Shown: piece by piece, positions 28,499 through 36,447 of the stretch
How positions within the stretch are numbered: the stretch's first letter is position 1
How the letters are laid out: each line of letters opens with the position of its first letter
From: Marmoricola sp. OAE513
Lineage (GTDB): Bacteria > Actinomycetota > Actinomycetes > Propionibacteriales > Nocardioidaceae
Assembly (NCBI RefSeq): GCF_040546585.1
Contig: NZ_JBEPOC010000001.1
Span: 3,162,001 to 3,226,000, forward strand
Length of the DNA: 64,000 nucleotides
Direction: 5' to 3'
The notes under the pieces: generated by a model
Databases searched by the model: none
The model's input: the letters and a program-made list of their open reading frames with translations, nothing else
What the model was told of the DNA's origin: nothing
Made by a program: the position numbers and the translations under genes

Positions 28499-28833
28499 TC
28501 GGTCACCAGCACCTTGATCGAGGGCAGCTCGGCGACCGCGTTGACGACCACCGAGAACGCGAGGAACGCGATCGCCAGCGTGTGGTGCTCGGAGGCCCAG
28601 AGGCCGGCCGTGGCGAGCGAGAGCACCAGCACCTTCACCGCGGGGCGGACGCCGCGTCCGCCGTACCGGGCCTTGGGCGAGGCGAACAGGAACCACACGG
28701 CAACGGTCACCAGCGCTGCGGCGACGGCGAGCGGGACGCCCTGCTGGTACTCGCCCCAGGTGGCCGCCGCGGAGATCGCGAGCAGCTCGTCGACGAAGAC
28801 GAGGAACAGGACCGCCCAGCCGAAGATCGCCAT
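28495..28833 (-). CDS. YrdB/DUF2568 small membrane protein
   Basis: The protein has 112 residues with about four hydrophobic helices: [54 protein letters not shown] and [16 protein letters not shown]. The layout matches the YrdB (DUF2568) family, whose role is unknown. The stop codon overlaps the metG stop (CTAG, 28495-28498). A TAACCT hexamer 6 nt upstream of the ATG suggests a leaderless transcript. Confidence 0.75.
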   Translation of the reverse strand: MAIFGWAVLFLVFVDELLAISAAATWGEYQQGVPLAVAAALVTVAVWFLFASPKARYGGRGVRPAVKVLVLSLATAGLWASEHHTLAIAFLAFSVVVNAVAELPSIKVLVTD

Positions 28834-28839
28834 GAGCCG

Positions 28840-28845
28840 AGGTTA
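28840..28845 (-). promoter_or_regulatory. -10 element of the DUF2568 gene
   Basis: TAACCT on the minus strand, 6 nt before the ATG at 28833. Confidence 0.4.
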
Positions 28846-28855
28846 GCGAGTGCCC

Positions 28856-28879
28856 GGGCTTGCTCGAGCGCAGCGAGGA
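28856..28879 (+). repeat. Dispersed intergenic repeat, compact copy
   Basis: GGGCTTGCTCG (28856-28866) is fused directly to GAGCGCAGCGAGGA (28866-28879). The same two parts occur at 6586-6669, at 31357-31408 (inverted) and, second part only, at 62255. Confidence 0.6.
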
Positions 28880-28907
28880 CCGTGAGTTGAGGACCAGGCC
28901 CACCCCC

Positions 28908-28913
28908 TAGGCT
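28908..28913 (+). promoter_or_regulatory. -10 element of the LURP-one-like gene
   Basis: TAGGCT ends 6 nt before ATG 28920. Confidence 0.45.
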
Positions 28914-28919
28914 CTGCGC

Positions 28920-29483
28920 ATGAGCACTCCCAGTCACGTCCCCGGTTTCTTCATGACCCAGAAGCTCACGCTGATGGTCAACCGCTACGAGATCCGGGCG
29001 ATCGGCGCCGACGGACAACCGGGGGACCTGCTCGCATTCGCCGAGCAGAAGCGGATGACGTTCAAGGAGCAGGTCACCTTCTACGCGGACCTGGCCAAGA
29101 CCCAGCCGGTGTTCTCCTTCAAGGCCCGCCAGAAGCTCGACCTCGGCGCCGAGTACGACGTCTTCGACGAGCGCGGCGAGGCGATCGGCTACTTCCGGAA
29201 GGACTTCAAGGCGAGCCTGCTGCGCTCGACGTTCCACCTCAACGGGCCGTACGTGAACGCGGTCGGCCAGGAGCGCAGCAAGGCGATCGCGATCATCCGG
29301 CGGTTCGTCGACTTCCCGTTCACGTTCCACTTCGACTTCCTCGACGGCGAGAACCTGGTGATGAGCGTCGACCGGCAGTTCTCGTTGCGCGACCGCTACA
29401 CGGTGCACGTGCCGTACCAGGGCCTGGACTTCCGGCTCGCGGCCGCGATGGCGGTGGGGCTGGACGCCCTGATGGGCCGCTAG
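28920..29483 (+). CDS. LURP-one-related / scramblase-like protein
   Basis: The protein has 187 residues. The beta-rich pattern resembles the tubby-like LURP-one fold: MTQKLTLMVNRYEIRAIGAD, FKARQKLDLGAEYDVFDERG, AIGYFRKDFKASLLRSTF. No signal peptide is seen. The family (YxjI, LOR) is linked to lipid or membrane binding, but no reaction is established. Only 2 bp separate it from the downstream esterase gene, so the two form an operon. Confidence 0.7.
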   Translation: MSTPSHVPGFFMTQKLTLMVNRYEIRAIGADGQPGDLLAFAEQKRMTFKEQVTFYADLAKTQPVFSFKARQKLDLGAEYDVFDERGEAIGYFRKDFKASLLRSTFHLNGPYVNAVGQERSKAIAIIRRFVDFPFTFHFDFLDGENLVMSVDRQFSLRDRYTVHVPYQGLDFRLAAAMAVGLDALMGR

Positions 29484-29485
29484 CC

Positions 29486-30370
29486 GTGGCGTTGTACCCG
29501 CAGTCGCGTGCAGCGGTCGAAGCCGGCCTGTCCGAGGTCCCGGTCTTCGACCCGTCCTTCGACATCGCAGCCTCCCGTGCCGCGGCCGTGAGCGCCGCCG
29601 CGGCCGACGAGCGCGAGGACGTCGACCAGGTCACCGACGTCGACGCCGACGGGGTCCGGTGCCGGCTGTACCGGCCAGTCAATTCGCACGGCGTGATCGT
29701 GCACCTGCACGGCGGCGGGTTCGTGTTCCACGACATCGACGTGCACGACGCGGCCGCTCGACGGCTCGCGAACCGGTCCGGCCGCGCCGTGCTCAGCGTC
29801 GACTACCGGCGGCCTCCCGAGCACCGGTTCCCGGCAGCCCCGGACGACGCCGACACGGCCGTGCGCTGGCTCTCCCGATCACGAGCAGAGCTCGGGATCG
29901 ACGGTCCGACGTACGTGCACGGGGACAGCGCAGGGGGGAACCTCGCACTGGTCGCGGCGCTGCGCAACCCCGGCGTCTTCCGGGCGGTGGCGCTGACCTA
30001 CCCGTTCCTGGATCCGCAGGCCGGTTTCGAGTCCTATCGGACCGCGACCGACGGTTTCGACCCCGCCGAGGCGGCCTGGTACTGGGAGAAGTACGCCGCG
30101 ACGCCGGCGGACCTGGTGAACCCGGACCTCGCGCCGCTGCTCAGCGACCGGCTCGGCTCGCTGCCGCCGACGCTGGTGGTCACCTCCGAGCACGACCCGC
30201 TGCGCGACGAGGGCGAGGAGCTCGCCCGGCTGCTCGCCGAGGCGGGGGTCGAGGTGGTCGGCACCCGCTACCTGGGACAGCTGCACGGGTTCTGGCGTCA
30301 CGTCGACGTCTTCGACGCGGCCGACCCGCTGACCCGTCAGATAGCGGGATTCTTCGCTCAGCACGCCTAG
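29486..30370 (+). CDS. Alpha/beta hydrolase, hormone-sensitive-lipase type
   Basis: The protein has 294 residues from GTG 29486. HLHGGGFVFHD supplies the HGGG oxyanion hole. The nucleophile is Ser in GDSAGGNLAL. The acid is Asp in SEHDPLRDEGEEL and the base is His in GQLHGFWRH. This is the classical HSL-family carboxylesterase arrangement. It is probably cytoplasmic because no signal peptide is present. It follows the LURP-one-like gene after 2 bp. Confidence 0.9.
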   Translation: MALYPQSRAAVEAGLSEVPVFDPSFDIAASRAAAVSAAAADEREDVDQVTDVDADGVRCRLYRPVNSHGVIVHLHGGGFVFHDIDVHDAAARRLANRSGRAVLSVDYRRPPEHRFPAAPDDADTAVRWLSRSRAELGIDGPTYVHGDSAGGNLALVAALRNPGVFRAVALTYPFLDPQAGFESYRTATDGFDPAEAAWYWEKYAATPADLVNPDLAPLLSDRLGSLPPTLVVTSEHDPLRDEGEELARLLAEAGVEVVGTRYLGQLHGFWRHVDVFDAADPLTRQIAGFFAQHA

Positions 30371-30389
30371 CGCCCCAGGTTCTTCGGGC

Positions 30390-31343
30390 ATGATCGAGGG
30401 CATGCAGCAGCAGAGCCTGGCCGCCAGGATCGCGATCGGCGTCGCTGCGGTCGCCCTGCCGCTGGGGATGGTTGCGGCCTGGATCGACGGGTACGTCGCC
30501 GACACGGACCGGTACGTCGACGCGGTCGCCCCGCTGGCCGATGACCCCGAGGTGCAGAACGCTGTGGCTGATGCACTCGCCGGTGCCACGATCGCGGTGT
30601 TCAGCGAGCAGGCGCGGGAGACCGTCTGCGGGGAGAGCGCCCAGGCGTCCGGCAACCCTCTCGACGGCCTGGGCGGTCTCGGAGGTCTCGCCTCAGCGCT
30701 GGTCCCTCTCGCCGAGGGCCCGATCCGCGCCGGTCTGGGCGAGATCGTGAGGACCCCGACCTTCGCAAAAGCCTGGGGCAGTGCCAACCGCAGCGGCCAC
30801 GAGCAGCTGCTCGGAGTGCTGGACGGCGATGACTCCCGGGTCGACGAGAACGGGTGCGTCTCGCTCGACCTGAGCACGGTGCTCCAAGAGGTCACCGACT
30901 CGATGACCGGGGGCGCGCTGCCGATCGAGATGCCCGACGTCGACGTCCCGGTGGCCATGGTCGACGTCGGCGACCTCAGCGCTGCTCGCACCGGTTACTC
31001 GGTGCTGAAGCCGCTCGGCGTGGTGCTGCCGCTGGTCTGGGTGGTCGCGGTCGCCGTGGCCCTGGTCACGAGCCGACGTCGCGGGTGGACGCTGGTCGCG
31101 CTCGGTGCCGCGTCTGCGGCCGGGATGCTCGGGGTCCTGGGTCTTGCCGGCTGGGTGCGCTCGGACCTGATCGGGGCCTCCGCGGACGCCTACGTCACCG
31201 GCGCCATCTGGGACGCGGTGTCCTCGCCGCTGCGGACCGGCGCCGTCGTCGGCCTGGTGATCAGTCTCGTGGCCGCAGTTGCCGGCGGCTGGCTGGTCTG
31301 GCGGTCCGCAGCCGCTGAGGGAGAGACCGCCGCCGCCCGATAA
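30390..31343 (+). CDS. Actinobacterial integral membrane protein of unknown function
   Basis: The protein has 317 residues, or 313 if ATG 30402, which has GAGGGC just upstream, is used. One N-terminal helix (RIAIGVAAVALPLGMVAAW) is followed by a large extracytoplasmic region. That region starts with the conserved YVADTDRYVDAVAPLADDP and has two Cys. Three C-terminal helices follow (near residues 210-310). Similar proteins of unknown role are common in actinobacteria. It precedes rpiB but an inverted repeat element lies between. Confidence 0.65.
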   Translation: MIEGMQQQSLAARIAIGVAAVALPLGMVAAWIDGYVADTDRYVDAVAPLADDPEVQNAVADALAGATIAVFSEQARETVCGESAQASGNPLDGLGGLGGLASALVPLAEGPIRAGLGEIVRTPTFAKAWGSANRSGHEQLLGVLDGDDSRVDENGCVSLDLSTVLQEVTDSMTGGALPIEMPDVDVPVAMVDVGDLSAARTGYSVLKPLGVVLPLVWVVAVAVALVTSRRRGWTLVALGAASAAGMLGVLGLAGWVRSDLIGASADAYVTGAIWDAVSSPLRTGAVVGLVISLVAAVAGGWLVWRSAAAEGETAAAR

Positions 31344-31356
31344 CCCTCACCCGTAC

Positions 31357-31408
31357 TCCTCGCTGCGCTCGTCAACGGGTTATCGGCCACTCGGTCACGA
31401 GCAAGCTC
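31357..31408 (-). repeat. Dispersed intergenic repeat, inverted copy
   Basis: TCCTCGCTGCGCTC (31357-31370) and CGAGCAAGCTC (31398-31408) are the exact reverse complements of the two parts found at 6586-6669. The copy lies between the membrane protein gene and rpiB. Confidence 0.6.
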
Positions 31409-31418
31409 GGACGCTCGG

Positions 31419-31424
31419 TAGCCT
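31419..31424 (+). promoter_or_regulatory. -10 element of rpiB
   Basis: TAGCCT ends 6 nt before ATG 31431; leaderless start inferred. Confidence 0.45.
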
Positions 31425-31430
31425 CTACCC

Positions 31431-31928
31431 ATGCGCGTGCACCTGGGATCTGATCACGCCGGCCTCGAGCTCAAGGAACACCTGCTCGGCTGGCTTCGCG
31501 ACAACGGCTACGAGCCGGTCGACCACGGCCCGTTCGTCTACGACGCGCTCGACGACTACCCGGTCTTCTGCATCCGCGCAGCGGCCGGCGTGGTGGCCGA
31601 CCCGGGCAGCCTCGGGGTGGTGATCGGTGGTTCCGGCAACGGCGAGCAGATCGCGGCCAACAAGGTCGCCGGGGTCCGCTCGGCGCTGGTCTGGAGCGAG
31701 GAGACGGCCGTCCTCGCCCGCGAGCACAACAACGCGAACGTGGTCTCGGTCGGCGGGCGGATGCACTCGCTGGAGGACATGACCCGCTTCGTGGAGGTCT
31801 TCCTGACCACCCCGTTCACCGACGAGGAGCGGCACGTGCGCCGGATCGCGATGATGGCGGCGTACGAGACGACCGGTGAGCTCCCCGCCCTGCCGGAGTC
31901 CGCACAGGGTCTCGGACCCGATGCCTGA
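31431..31928 (+). CDS. rpiB: Ribose-5-phosphate isomerase B
   Basis: The protein has 165 residues. LGSDHAGLELKEHL is the RpiB signature, with Asp8 and His9 in the phosphosugar site. The anion-hole loop is GGSGNGEQIAANKV. The actinobacterial enzyme has Ser or Glu as base instead of the Cys of E. coli; SGNGE fits that type. The enzyme interconverts ribose 5-phosphate and ribulose 5-phosphate in the pentose phosphate pathway. The order rpiB-nei matches Rv2465c-Rv2464c. Confidence 0.95.
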   Translation: MRVHLGSDHAGLELKEHLLGWLRDNGYEPVDHGPFVYDALDDYPVFCIRAAAGVVADPGSLGVVIGGSGNGEQIAANKVAGVRSALVWSEETAVLAREHNNANVVSVGGRMHSLEDMTRFVEVFLTTPFTDEERHVRRIAMMAAYETTGELPALPESAQGLGPDA

Positions 31929-31936
31929 AGGCAGCC

Positions 31937-32770
31937 GTGCCTGAGGGGCACACCCTTCTCAAGCTGGCCCAGGACCTCGACGCGGCCTTCGCAGGCGGAC
32001 CTGTGCGGGTCAGCAGCCCGCAGGGGCGCTTCGCCGCGGACGCCGCGCTGCTCGACGGCACCGAGCTCGTCGCGGCCTCCTCGGCCGGCAAGCACCTGTT
32101 CGTCGAGTTCACGGGCGAGCGGTACGTGCACGTCCACCTCGGTCTGATCGGCAAGTTCGACCTGTACGACGGCGTCCCCCCGGAGGTGACCACCGGCCAG
32201 GTCCGGTTGCGCCTGCAGAACGACGCCGGGTACGCCGACCTCCGCGGGGCGACCCAGTGCGACCTCGTCGGCCCGGAGAAACGTGCTGCCGTGCTCGCCG
32301 GCCTCGGGCCGGACCCGTTGAAACCCGACGCCGACCCCGAGCGCGCCTGGGCGAGGATCTCGCGCAGCCACCGCCCGATCGGCGACCTGCTCATGGACCA
32401 GGCGGTGCTCGCCGGAGTCGGCAACGTCTACCGGGCCGAGGTGCTGTTCCGGCACAAGGTGCACCCGCTGCGTCCGGGCAAGACGCTGCGACGCGCCCAG
32501 TTCACCGCGATGTGGGACGACCTGGTCGAGCTGATGGCCGAGGGGGTGCGGACCGGACGGATCGACACGGTGCGTCCCGAGCACACCCCGGAGGCGATGG
32601 GGCGGGCGCCGCGCCAGGACGACCACGGCGGCGAGGTGTACGTGTACCGACGTACGGGGCAGGAGTGCCTGGTCTGCGGAGCGAAGGTCCGGACCGACGT
32701 CCTGGTCGGCCGCAACTCGTTCTGGTGCCCCCGTTGTCAGCCCACGTTCCGGTCGAGGGCCGTAGGCTGA
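31937..32770 (+). CDS. nei: Fpg/Nei-family DNA glycosylase (endonuclease VIII type)
   Basis: The protein has 277 residues from GTG 31937. After Met removal the N-terminal Pro of PEGHTLLKLA is the Schiff-base nucleophile and the following Glu is catalytic. The helix-two-turn-helix motif is DQAVLAGVGNVYRAE. The C-terminal zinc finger is C-x2-C-x16-C-x2-C (CLVCG ... WCPRC). The enzyme excises oxidised pyrimidines. It starts 8 bp after rpiB stops, so the two are probably one transcript. Confidence 0.93.
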   Translation: MPEGHTLLKLAQDLDAAFAGGPVRVSSPQGRFAADAALLDGTELVAASSAGKHLFVEFTGERYVHVHLGLIGKFDLYDGVPPEVTTGQVRLRLQNDAGYADLRGATQCDLVGPEKRAAVLAGLGPDPLKPDADPERAWARISRSHRPIGDLLMDQAVLAGVGNVYRAEVLFRHKVHPLRPGKTLRRAQFTAMWDDLVELMAEGVRTGRIDTVRPEHTPEAMGRAPRQDDHGGEVYVYRRTGQECLVCGAKVRTDVLVGRNSFWCPRCQPTFRSRAVG

Positions 32771-32809
32771 GCAGCACACCGTGCGAGGGGTCAGGGGGAG
32801 CGAGGCGAC

Positions 32810-33913
32810 GTGAGCGAGCTGCGTGACCTGCTGCGCATGCGCTGGGCGCGTCTCCAGCGGCAGATCAGCTACTCCGACGGCCCGGCGCTGACGTTCCTGG
32901 TGGCCCTCGCGCTCGCCCTGATCATCGCGGGGCGGCTCGCGGAGGACGTGGTGCCGCAGACCTCGGTGGTGTTCGCGATGGTGCTGGCCAGTCTGTGGCT
33001 CGGCCCGCGCACCCTGCCCTGGTTCGTCATCTTCTGCCTGGTGGGGGTGGTCTACCTCGCGGCCTACACGCCGGACATCAGCACGGTCACCGTCGTCCGC
33101 GTCCTGATCACCTTCGCCATCGGGCTGCTCATCATCGTCACGTCGTTCCGACGGATGCGCCTGGGTGTCGCGGGTCCTCGGGGAGAATCGATGTTCGTCG
33201 ACCTGCGCGACCGGATCGCCCGCCAGGGCGCCATCCCGACCCTGCCGGCGGAGTGGCACGTCGAGTCGGCGTCGCGCGCCGCCGGCGGTACGTCGTTCGG
33301 TGGGGACTTCATCGTGGCCAGCCGCTCCACCGACGGCTCGACCCTCGAGCTGATCGTGGTCGACGTCTCCGGCAAGGGCATCGAGGCCGGTACCCGGTCG
33401 CTGCTGCTCTCCGGCGCGTTCGGCGGCCTGGCCTCCGCCGTCGCCGCCGACTCGTTCCTCGGCGACGCGAACACCTACCTGCTGCGCCAGGAGTGGACCG
33501 AGGGCTTCGCCACCGCGATCCACCTGCACCTCTCGCTGGCCACCGGTGACTTCGAGCTCCGGAAGGCGGGCCACCCGCCGGCCGTCTGGCTGCACGCCGG
33601 ATCCGGTCGCTGGTCGGTGCTCGACTCCGACGGCCCCGTCCTCGGTCTGATCCCGGGGGCCACCTTCGAGACGGTCCGCGGCACGCTGATGCCCGACGAC
33701 GCGCTGGTGATGTTCACCGACGGTCTGGTGGAGACCGTGGACCGCGACATCGCCAGCGGCATCGACAAGCTCGCCGGTCGGGCGCAGATGCTGCTCCCGA
33801 GCGGGTACGAGCGCGGAGCGCGACGGCTGATCGACGACCTGTCCAGCAGCAACGACGACGGGGCCCTGGTGCTGGTGCACCGCCGGCCGCCGTACGCCGC
33901 GGCCCGCCGCTGA
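32810..33913 (+). CDS. Membrane-bound SpoIIE/PP2C-type serine phosphatase
   Basis: The protein has 367 residues from GTG 32810 with AGGCGA upstream. About four membrane helices fill residues 25-120. The PP2C-like SpoIIE domain starts near residue 145: metal-binding GGDFIVA, VVDVSGKGIEAG, FTDGLVETVD and the final DDGALVLV. Such phosphatases dephosphorylate anti-anti-sigma factors of the RsbV/SpoIIAA type. No partner kinase or antagonist gene is adjacent, so the target is unknown. Confidence 0.88.
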   Translation: MSELRDLLRMRWARLQRQISYSDGPALTFLVALALALIIAGRLAEDVVPQTSVVFAMVLASLWLGPRTLPWFVIFCLVGVVYLAAYTPDISTVTVVRVLITFAIGLLIIVTSFRRMRLGVAGPRGESMFVDLRDRIARQGAIPTLPAEWHVESASRAAGGTSFGGDFIVASRSTDGSTLELIVVDVSGKGIEAGTRSLLLSGAFGGLASAVAADSFLGDANTYLLRQEWTEGFATAIHLHLSLATGDFELRKAGHPPAVWLHAGSGRWSVLDSDGPVLGLIPGATFETVRGTLMPDDALVMFTDGLVETVDRDIASGIDKLAGRAQMLLPSGYERGARRLIDDLSSSNDDGALVLVHRRPPYAAARR

Positions 33914-33950
33914 AGCGGTACTGGACCCGCCGGGCCGCTTCCGCCAAGAT

Positions 33951-33964
33951 GAGAACACGTTCTC
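33951..33964. promoter_or_regulatory. TetR-type operator, AACnnGTT palindrome
   Basis: GAGAAC-AC-GTTCTC is a perfect 6-bp inverted repeat. The core AGAACACGTTCT matches the inner part of KstR-type sites, but the outer T and A are G and C. It lies 54 bp before the gene at 34018. A perfect 12-bp direct repeat TTTCGCGTGCAG occupies 33967-33990 just downstream. Confidence 0.45.
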
Positions 33965-34017
33965 GTTTTCGCGTGCAGTTTCGCGTGCAGTGCCGCAGTC
34001 GTCCTGAGGGGTAGCCG

Positions 34018-35163
34018 GTGTCCGACCTGTGTACGCCCACGTTCCTCGGGCTGGCGGACCGGCTCGGCGGCGTCCCGTGCGAGGACGCGCACCGGGTCGC
34101 CTACGTGAACAACCCGTTCGACCTCGCGGACGCGACGATGCCGTTCGTCGAGCTGCTGATGGTCGGGGGCGCGGTGCTCGCGCTGGTGCACGCAGTCCGC
34201 ACGCTGCGGCGTACCGGCAGCGCGGTCAACCTGGGGGTCTGGATCGCCGCCGTCGTCTACGTCGCGGTGCTCGAGCCGCCGCTCTACTTCCCGGCGGCGT
34301 TCGGGATCGACGACTACGTGTCCGCGGTGTTCGTGCACAACGAGTTCACGGTCGGGTTCGTCTACGAACGGATGCCGCTGTACATCCTCTGCCTCTACCC
34401 GGCGCTGGTGTACCTGGCCTGGGTGCTCGTCGAGCGGCTCGGGATCCGCGCGCGGCATCCCGGCTGGCGCGGCGCACTGCTGACGGCGGTGTGCCTGGGC
34501 TTCACCCACCAGGCCTTCTACGAGATCTTCGACCACCTCGGACCGCAGCGGTTGTGGTGGGCCTGGGACTACAGCGCCTCGATGAACCAGGACCTGCTCG
34601 GCTCGGTGCCGATGTCGAGCGTGGTCAACTTCGCCCTGGTGATGCCGACCGCGTTCGCGTTCCTCTGCCTGATGGTCCTGACCCGGAAGGAGCGTCCGTC
34701 GGTGCGCTCGGTGCTGCCGGGTGCGGTCGCGGTCGGCGTGCTGACGCCGCTGGTCTCGATGCCCGGCCAGCTGCCCGTGACCTACCTCGACCTGGTCGAC
34801 GACCCGAACACCGACGCGGTGCACGCGGTGCTGATCGCCATGCTCGTCGGCGCCGGCGTGCTCACCCTGCGCGAGGTGCTCGCTCGCTGGCGCGCGCCTG
34901 AACCGCAGGAGCCCGGCTTCCTCGGCTGGTACCCGGTGGTCCATCTCGGCGCCTACCTGGGGACCTTCGCGGTGCTCTGGGCCTGGGCGCTGCCGCAGAC
35001 CCTCGGTGCGACGGACGGCGTCACCGACGACGGTCGGTTCGTGGGGTCGCTCCCGTACGTCGTCCTCTGCTTCGTGCTGACGGCGGTCATCGCGGCGCCG
35101 CTCGTGCGCGACGCCCGCCGGCGTACCCCTGTTCCCGATCCTGTTCTCGAGAGGCAACCATGA
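34018..35163 (+). CDS. Polytopic membrane protein of unknown function
   Basis: The protein has 381 residues from GTG 34018. About nine hydrophobic segments are seen, including ELLMVGGAVLALVHAV, LGVWIAAVVYVAVLEPPLYF and YLGTFAVLWAWALP. His and Glu occur in membrane-adjacent loops (VFVHNEFTVGF, GFTHQAFYEIFDHLG), which could bind metal or cofactor; that is speculation. The stop overlaps the next start as ATGA, so it is co-expressed with a flavin-dependent oxidoreductase. It lies behind the AACnnGTT palindrome. Confidence 0.65.
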   Translation: MSDLCTPTFLGLADRLGGVPCEDAHRVAYVNNPFDLADATMPFVELLMVGGAVLALVHAVRTLRRTGSAVNLGVWIAAVVYVAVLEPPLYFPAAFGIDDYVSAVFVHNEFTVGFVYERMPLYILCLYPALVYLAWVLVERLGIRARHPGWRGALLTAVCLGFTHQAFYEIFDHLGPQRLWWAWDYSASMNQDLLGSVPMSSVVNFALVMPTAFAFLCLMVLTRKERPSVRSVLPGAVAVGVLTPLVSMPGQLPVTYLDLVDDPNTDAVHAVLIAMLVGAGVLTLREVLARWRAPEPQEPGFLGWYPVVHLGAYLGTFAVLWAWALPQTLGATDGVTDDGRFVGSLPYVVLCFVLTAVIAAPLVRDARRRTPVPDPVLERQP

Positions 35164-36179
35164 GCGCGTTCGTCACCCGCTACGACTTCCGGGCCCCGGG
35201 GGAGGCACTGGGGCGTCAGCACGAGATGTTCGCGCGCTGCCTGGACCAGGTCGGCTACCTCGAGGAGCACGGGCAGGACGCGATCGTGCTGTCGGAGCAC
35301 CACGCCTCCGACGACGGCTACCTGCCGAGCCCGCTGATCGCCGCCGCGGCGGTGGCGGCTCGGACATCGACGATCTCGATCTCGGTGGCCGCGCTGCTGG
35401 CCAACCTCAGCGACCCGCTGCGGATCGCCGAGGACATCGCCGTGCTGGACCACCTCTCCGGCAGTCGGGTCACCTACACGATCGGGCTGGGGTACCGGCG
35501 CGAGGAGTACGCGATGTTCGGTCGCGCCTGGGAGACCCGCGGCGCCGACATCGAGAAGGCGATCGCGGTGCTGCAGCAGGCGTGGACCGGCGAGGAGTTC
35601 GAGCACGAGGGTCGCACCGTCCGGGTGCTGCCGACGCCGAACCAGCCGCCGGTGCTGTTCTACGGAGGCGGCTCGAAGGCCGCGGCGCGGCGAGCCGCCC
35701 GGCTCGGGCTGCACTTCCAGCCGCAGGTGGCCGACCCCGCGCTCAAGGACCTGTACGACGCCGAGTGCCGCGCGGCGGGCCGCGAGCCCGGCTTCGTGCT
35801 GCTGCCGCCCGGGGGACCGGCGACGGTCTTCTGCTCCGAGGACCCGGATCGCTTCTGGGCCGAGAACGGGCAGTACCTGCTCGCCGAGGCGCGCGGCTAC
35901 AACGCCTGGCACAACGACTTCACCTCGCTGGTGCGCGACTCCTCGGACTCGGTCGCCGAGATGCGCGCGGCCGGTGTGTACGTCGTCGAGACGCCCGAGG
36001 ACCTGGTCGCCAAGTGCCTGGCCCGGGAGATCCGGGTCGTCAGCAGCCACCCGTTGTGCGGCGGCCTTCCTGAGGAGCCGTCGTGGGAGAGTCTGCGACT
36101 CGTCTGCGAGACCGTGCTGCCGGCGGTGAAGGAGGGCATCGCGGCGGCGCGGGCCGCGAAGGCTGCTGCCGCGCCGTAG
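35160..36179 (+). CDS. LLM-class flavin-dependent oxidoreductase
   Basis: The protein has 339 residues with the luciferase-like TIM-barrel pattern: VLSEHHASDDGYLPSPL near residue 45, TSTISISVAALLANLSDPLR, EDIAVLDHLSGSRVTYTIGL and PVLFYGGGSKAAARRAARLG. Members use FMN or F420. The partner reductase is not adjacent. It is translationally coupled to the upstream membrane protein. Its TAG stop at 36177-36179 directly touches the 3' CCA of the opposite-strand tRNA-Gly. Confidence 0.88.
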   Translation: MSAFVTRYDFRAPGEALGRQHEMFARCLDQVGYLEEHGQDAIVLSEHHASDDGYLPSPLIAAAAVAARTSTISISVAALLANLSDPLRIAEDIAVLDHLSGSRVTYTIGLGYRREEYAMFGRAWETRGADIEKAIAVLQQAWTGEEFEHEGRTVRVLPTPNQPPVLFYGGGSKAAARRAARLGLHFQPQVADPALKDLYDAECRAAGREPGFVLLPPGGPATVFCSEDPDRFWAENGQYLLAEARGYNAWHNDFTSLVRDSSDSVAEMRAAGVYVVETPEDLVAKCLAREIRVVSSHPLCGGLPEEPSWESLRLVCETVLPAVKEGIAAARAAKAAAAP

Positions 36180-36253
36180 TGGAGGGGATGACGGGAATCG
36201 AACCCGCGTAATCAGTTTGGAAGACTGGGGCTCTACCATTGAGCTACATCCCC
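36180..36253 (-). tRNA. tRNA-Gly (anticodon TCC)
   Basis: On the minus strand the acceptor GGGGATG pairs with CATCCCC. D-arm TAGCTCAATGGTAGAGC, anticodon loop CTTCCAA (TCC) and T-arm GGTTCGATTCC are all present. The discriminator is T and the 3' CCA (36182-36180) is encoded. The body without CCA is 36183-36253. Confidence 0.95.
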
Positions 36254-36364
36254 GCGGCCCCGGGATCTTCTCCGGAGCGCTCGCCTATGTTGCCACAGCA
36301 GCACCGACACACGCATGTCGGGCGTCCTCTACACTCGTGCAGCGGCCCGGAACACGGGCCGAAA

Positions 36365-36440
36365 CGGGGCGTAGCGTAGTGGCTAGCGCGCCTGCTTTGG
36401 GAGCAGGAGACCGCAGGTTCGAGTCCTGTCGCCCCGACCA
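36365..36440 (+). tRNA. tRNA-Pro (anticodon TGG)
   Basis: The acceptor CGGGGCG pairs with CGCCCCG, discriminator A, and CCA is encoded at 36438-36440. The D-arm is TAGCGTAGTGGCTAGCGC, the anticodon stem-loop CCTGC-TTTGGGA-GCAGG, and the T-arm contains GGTTCGAGTCC. It is divergent from tRNA-Gly with 111 bp between. Confidence 0.95.
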
Positions 36441-36447
36441 GGCCCGA

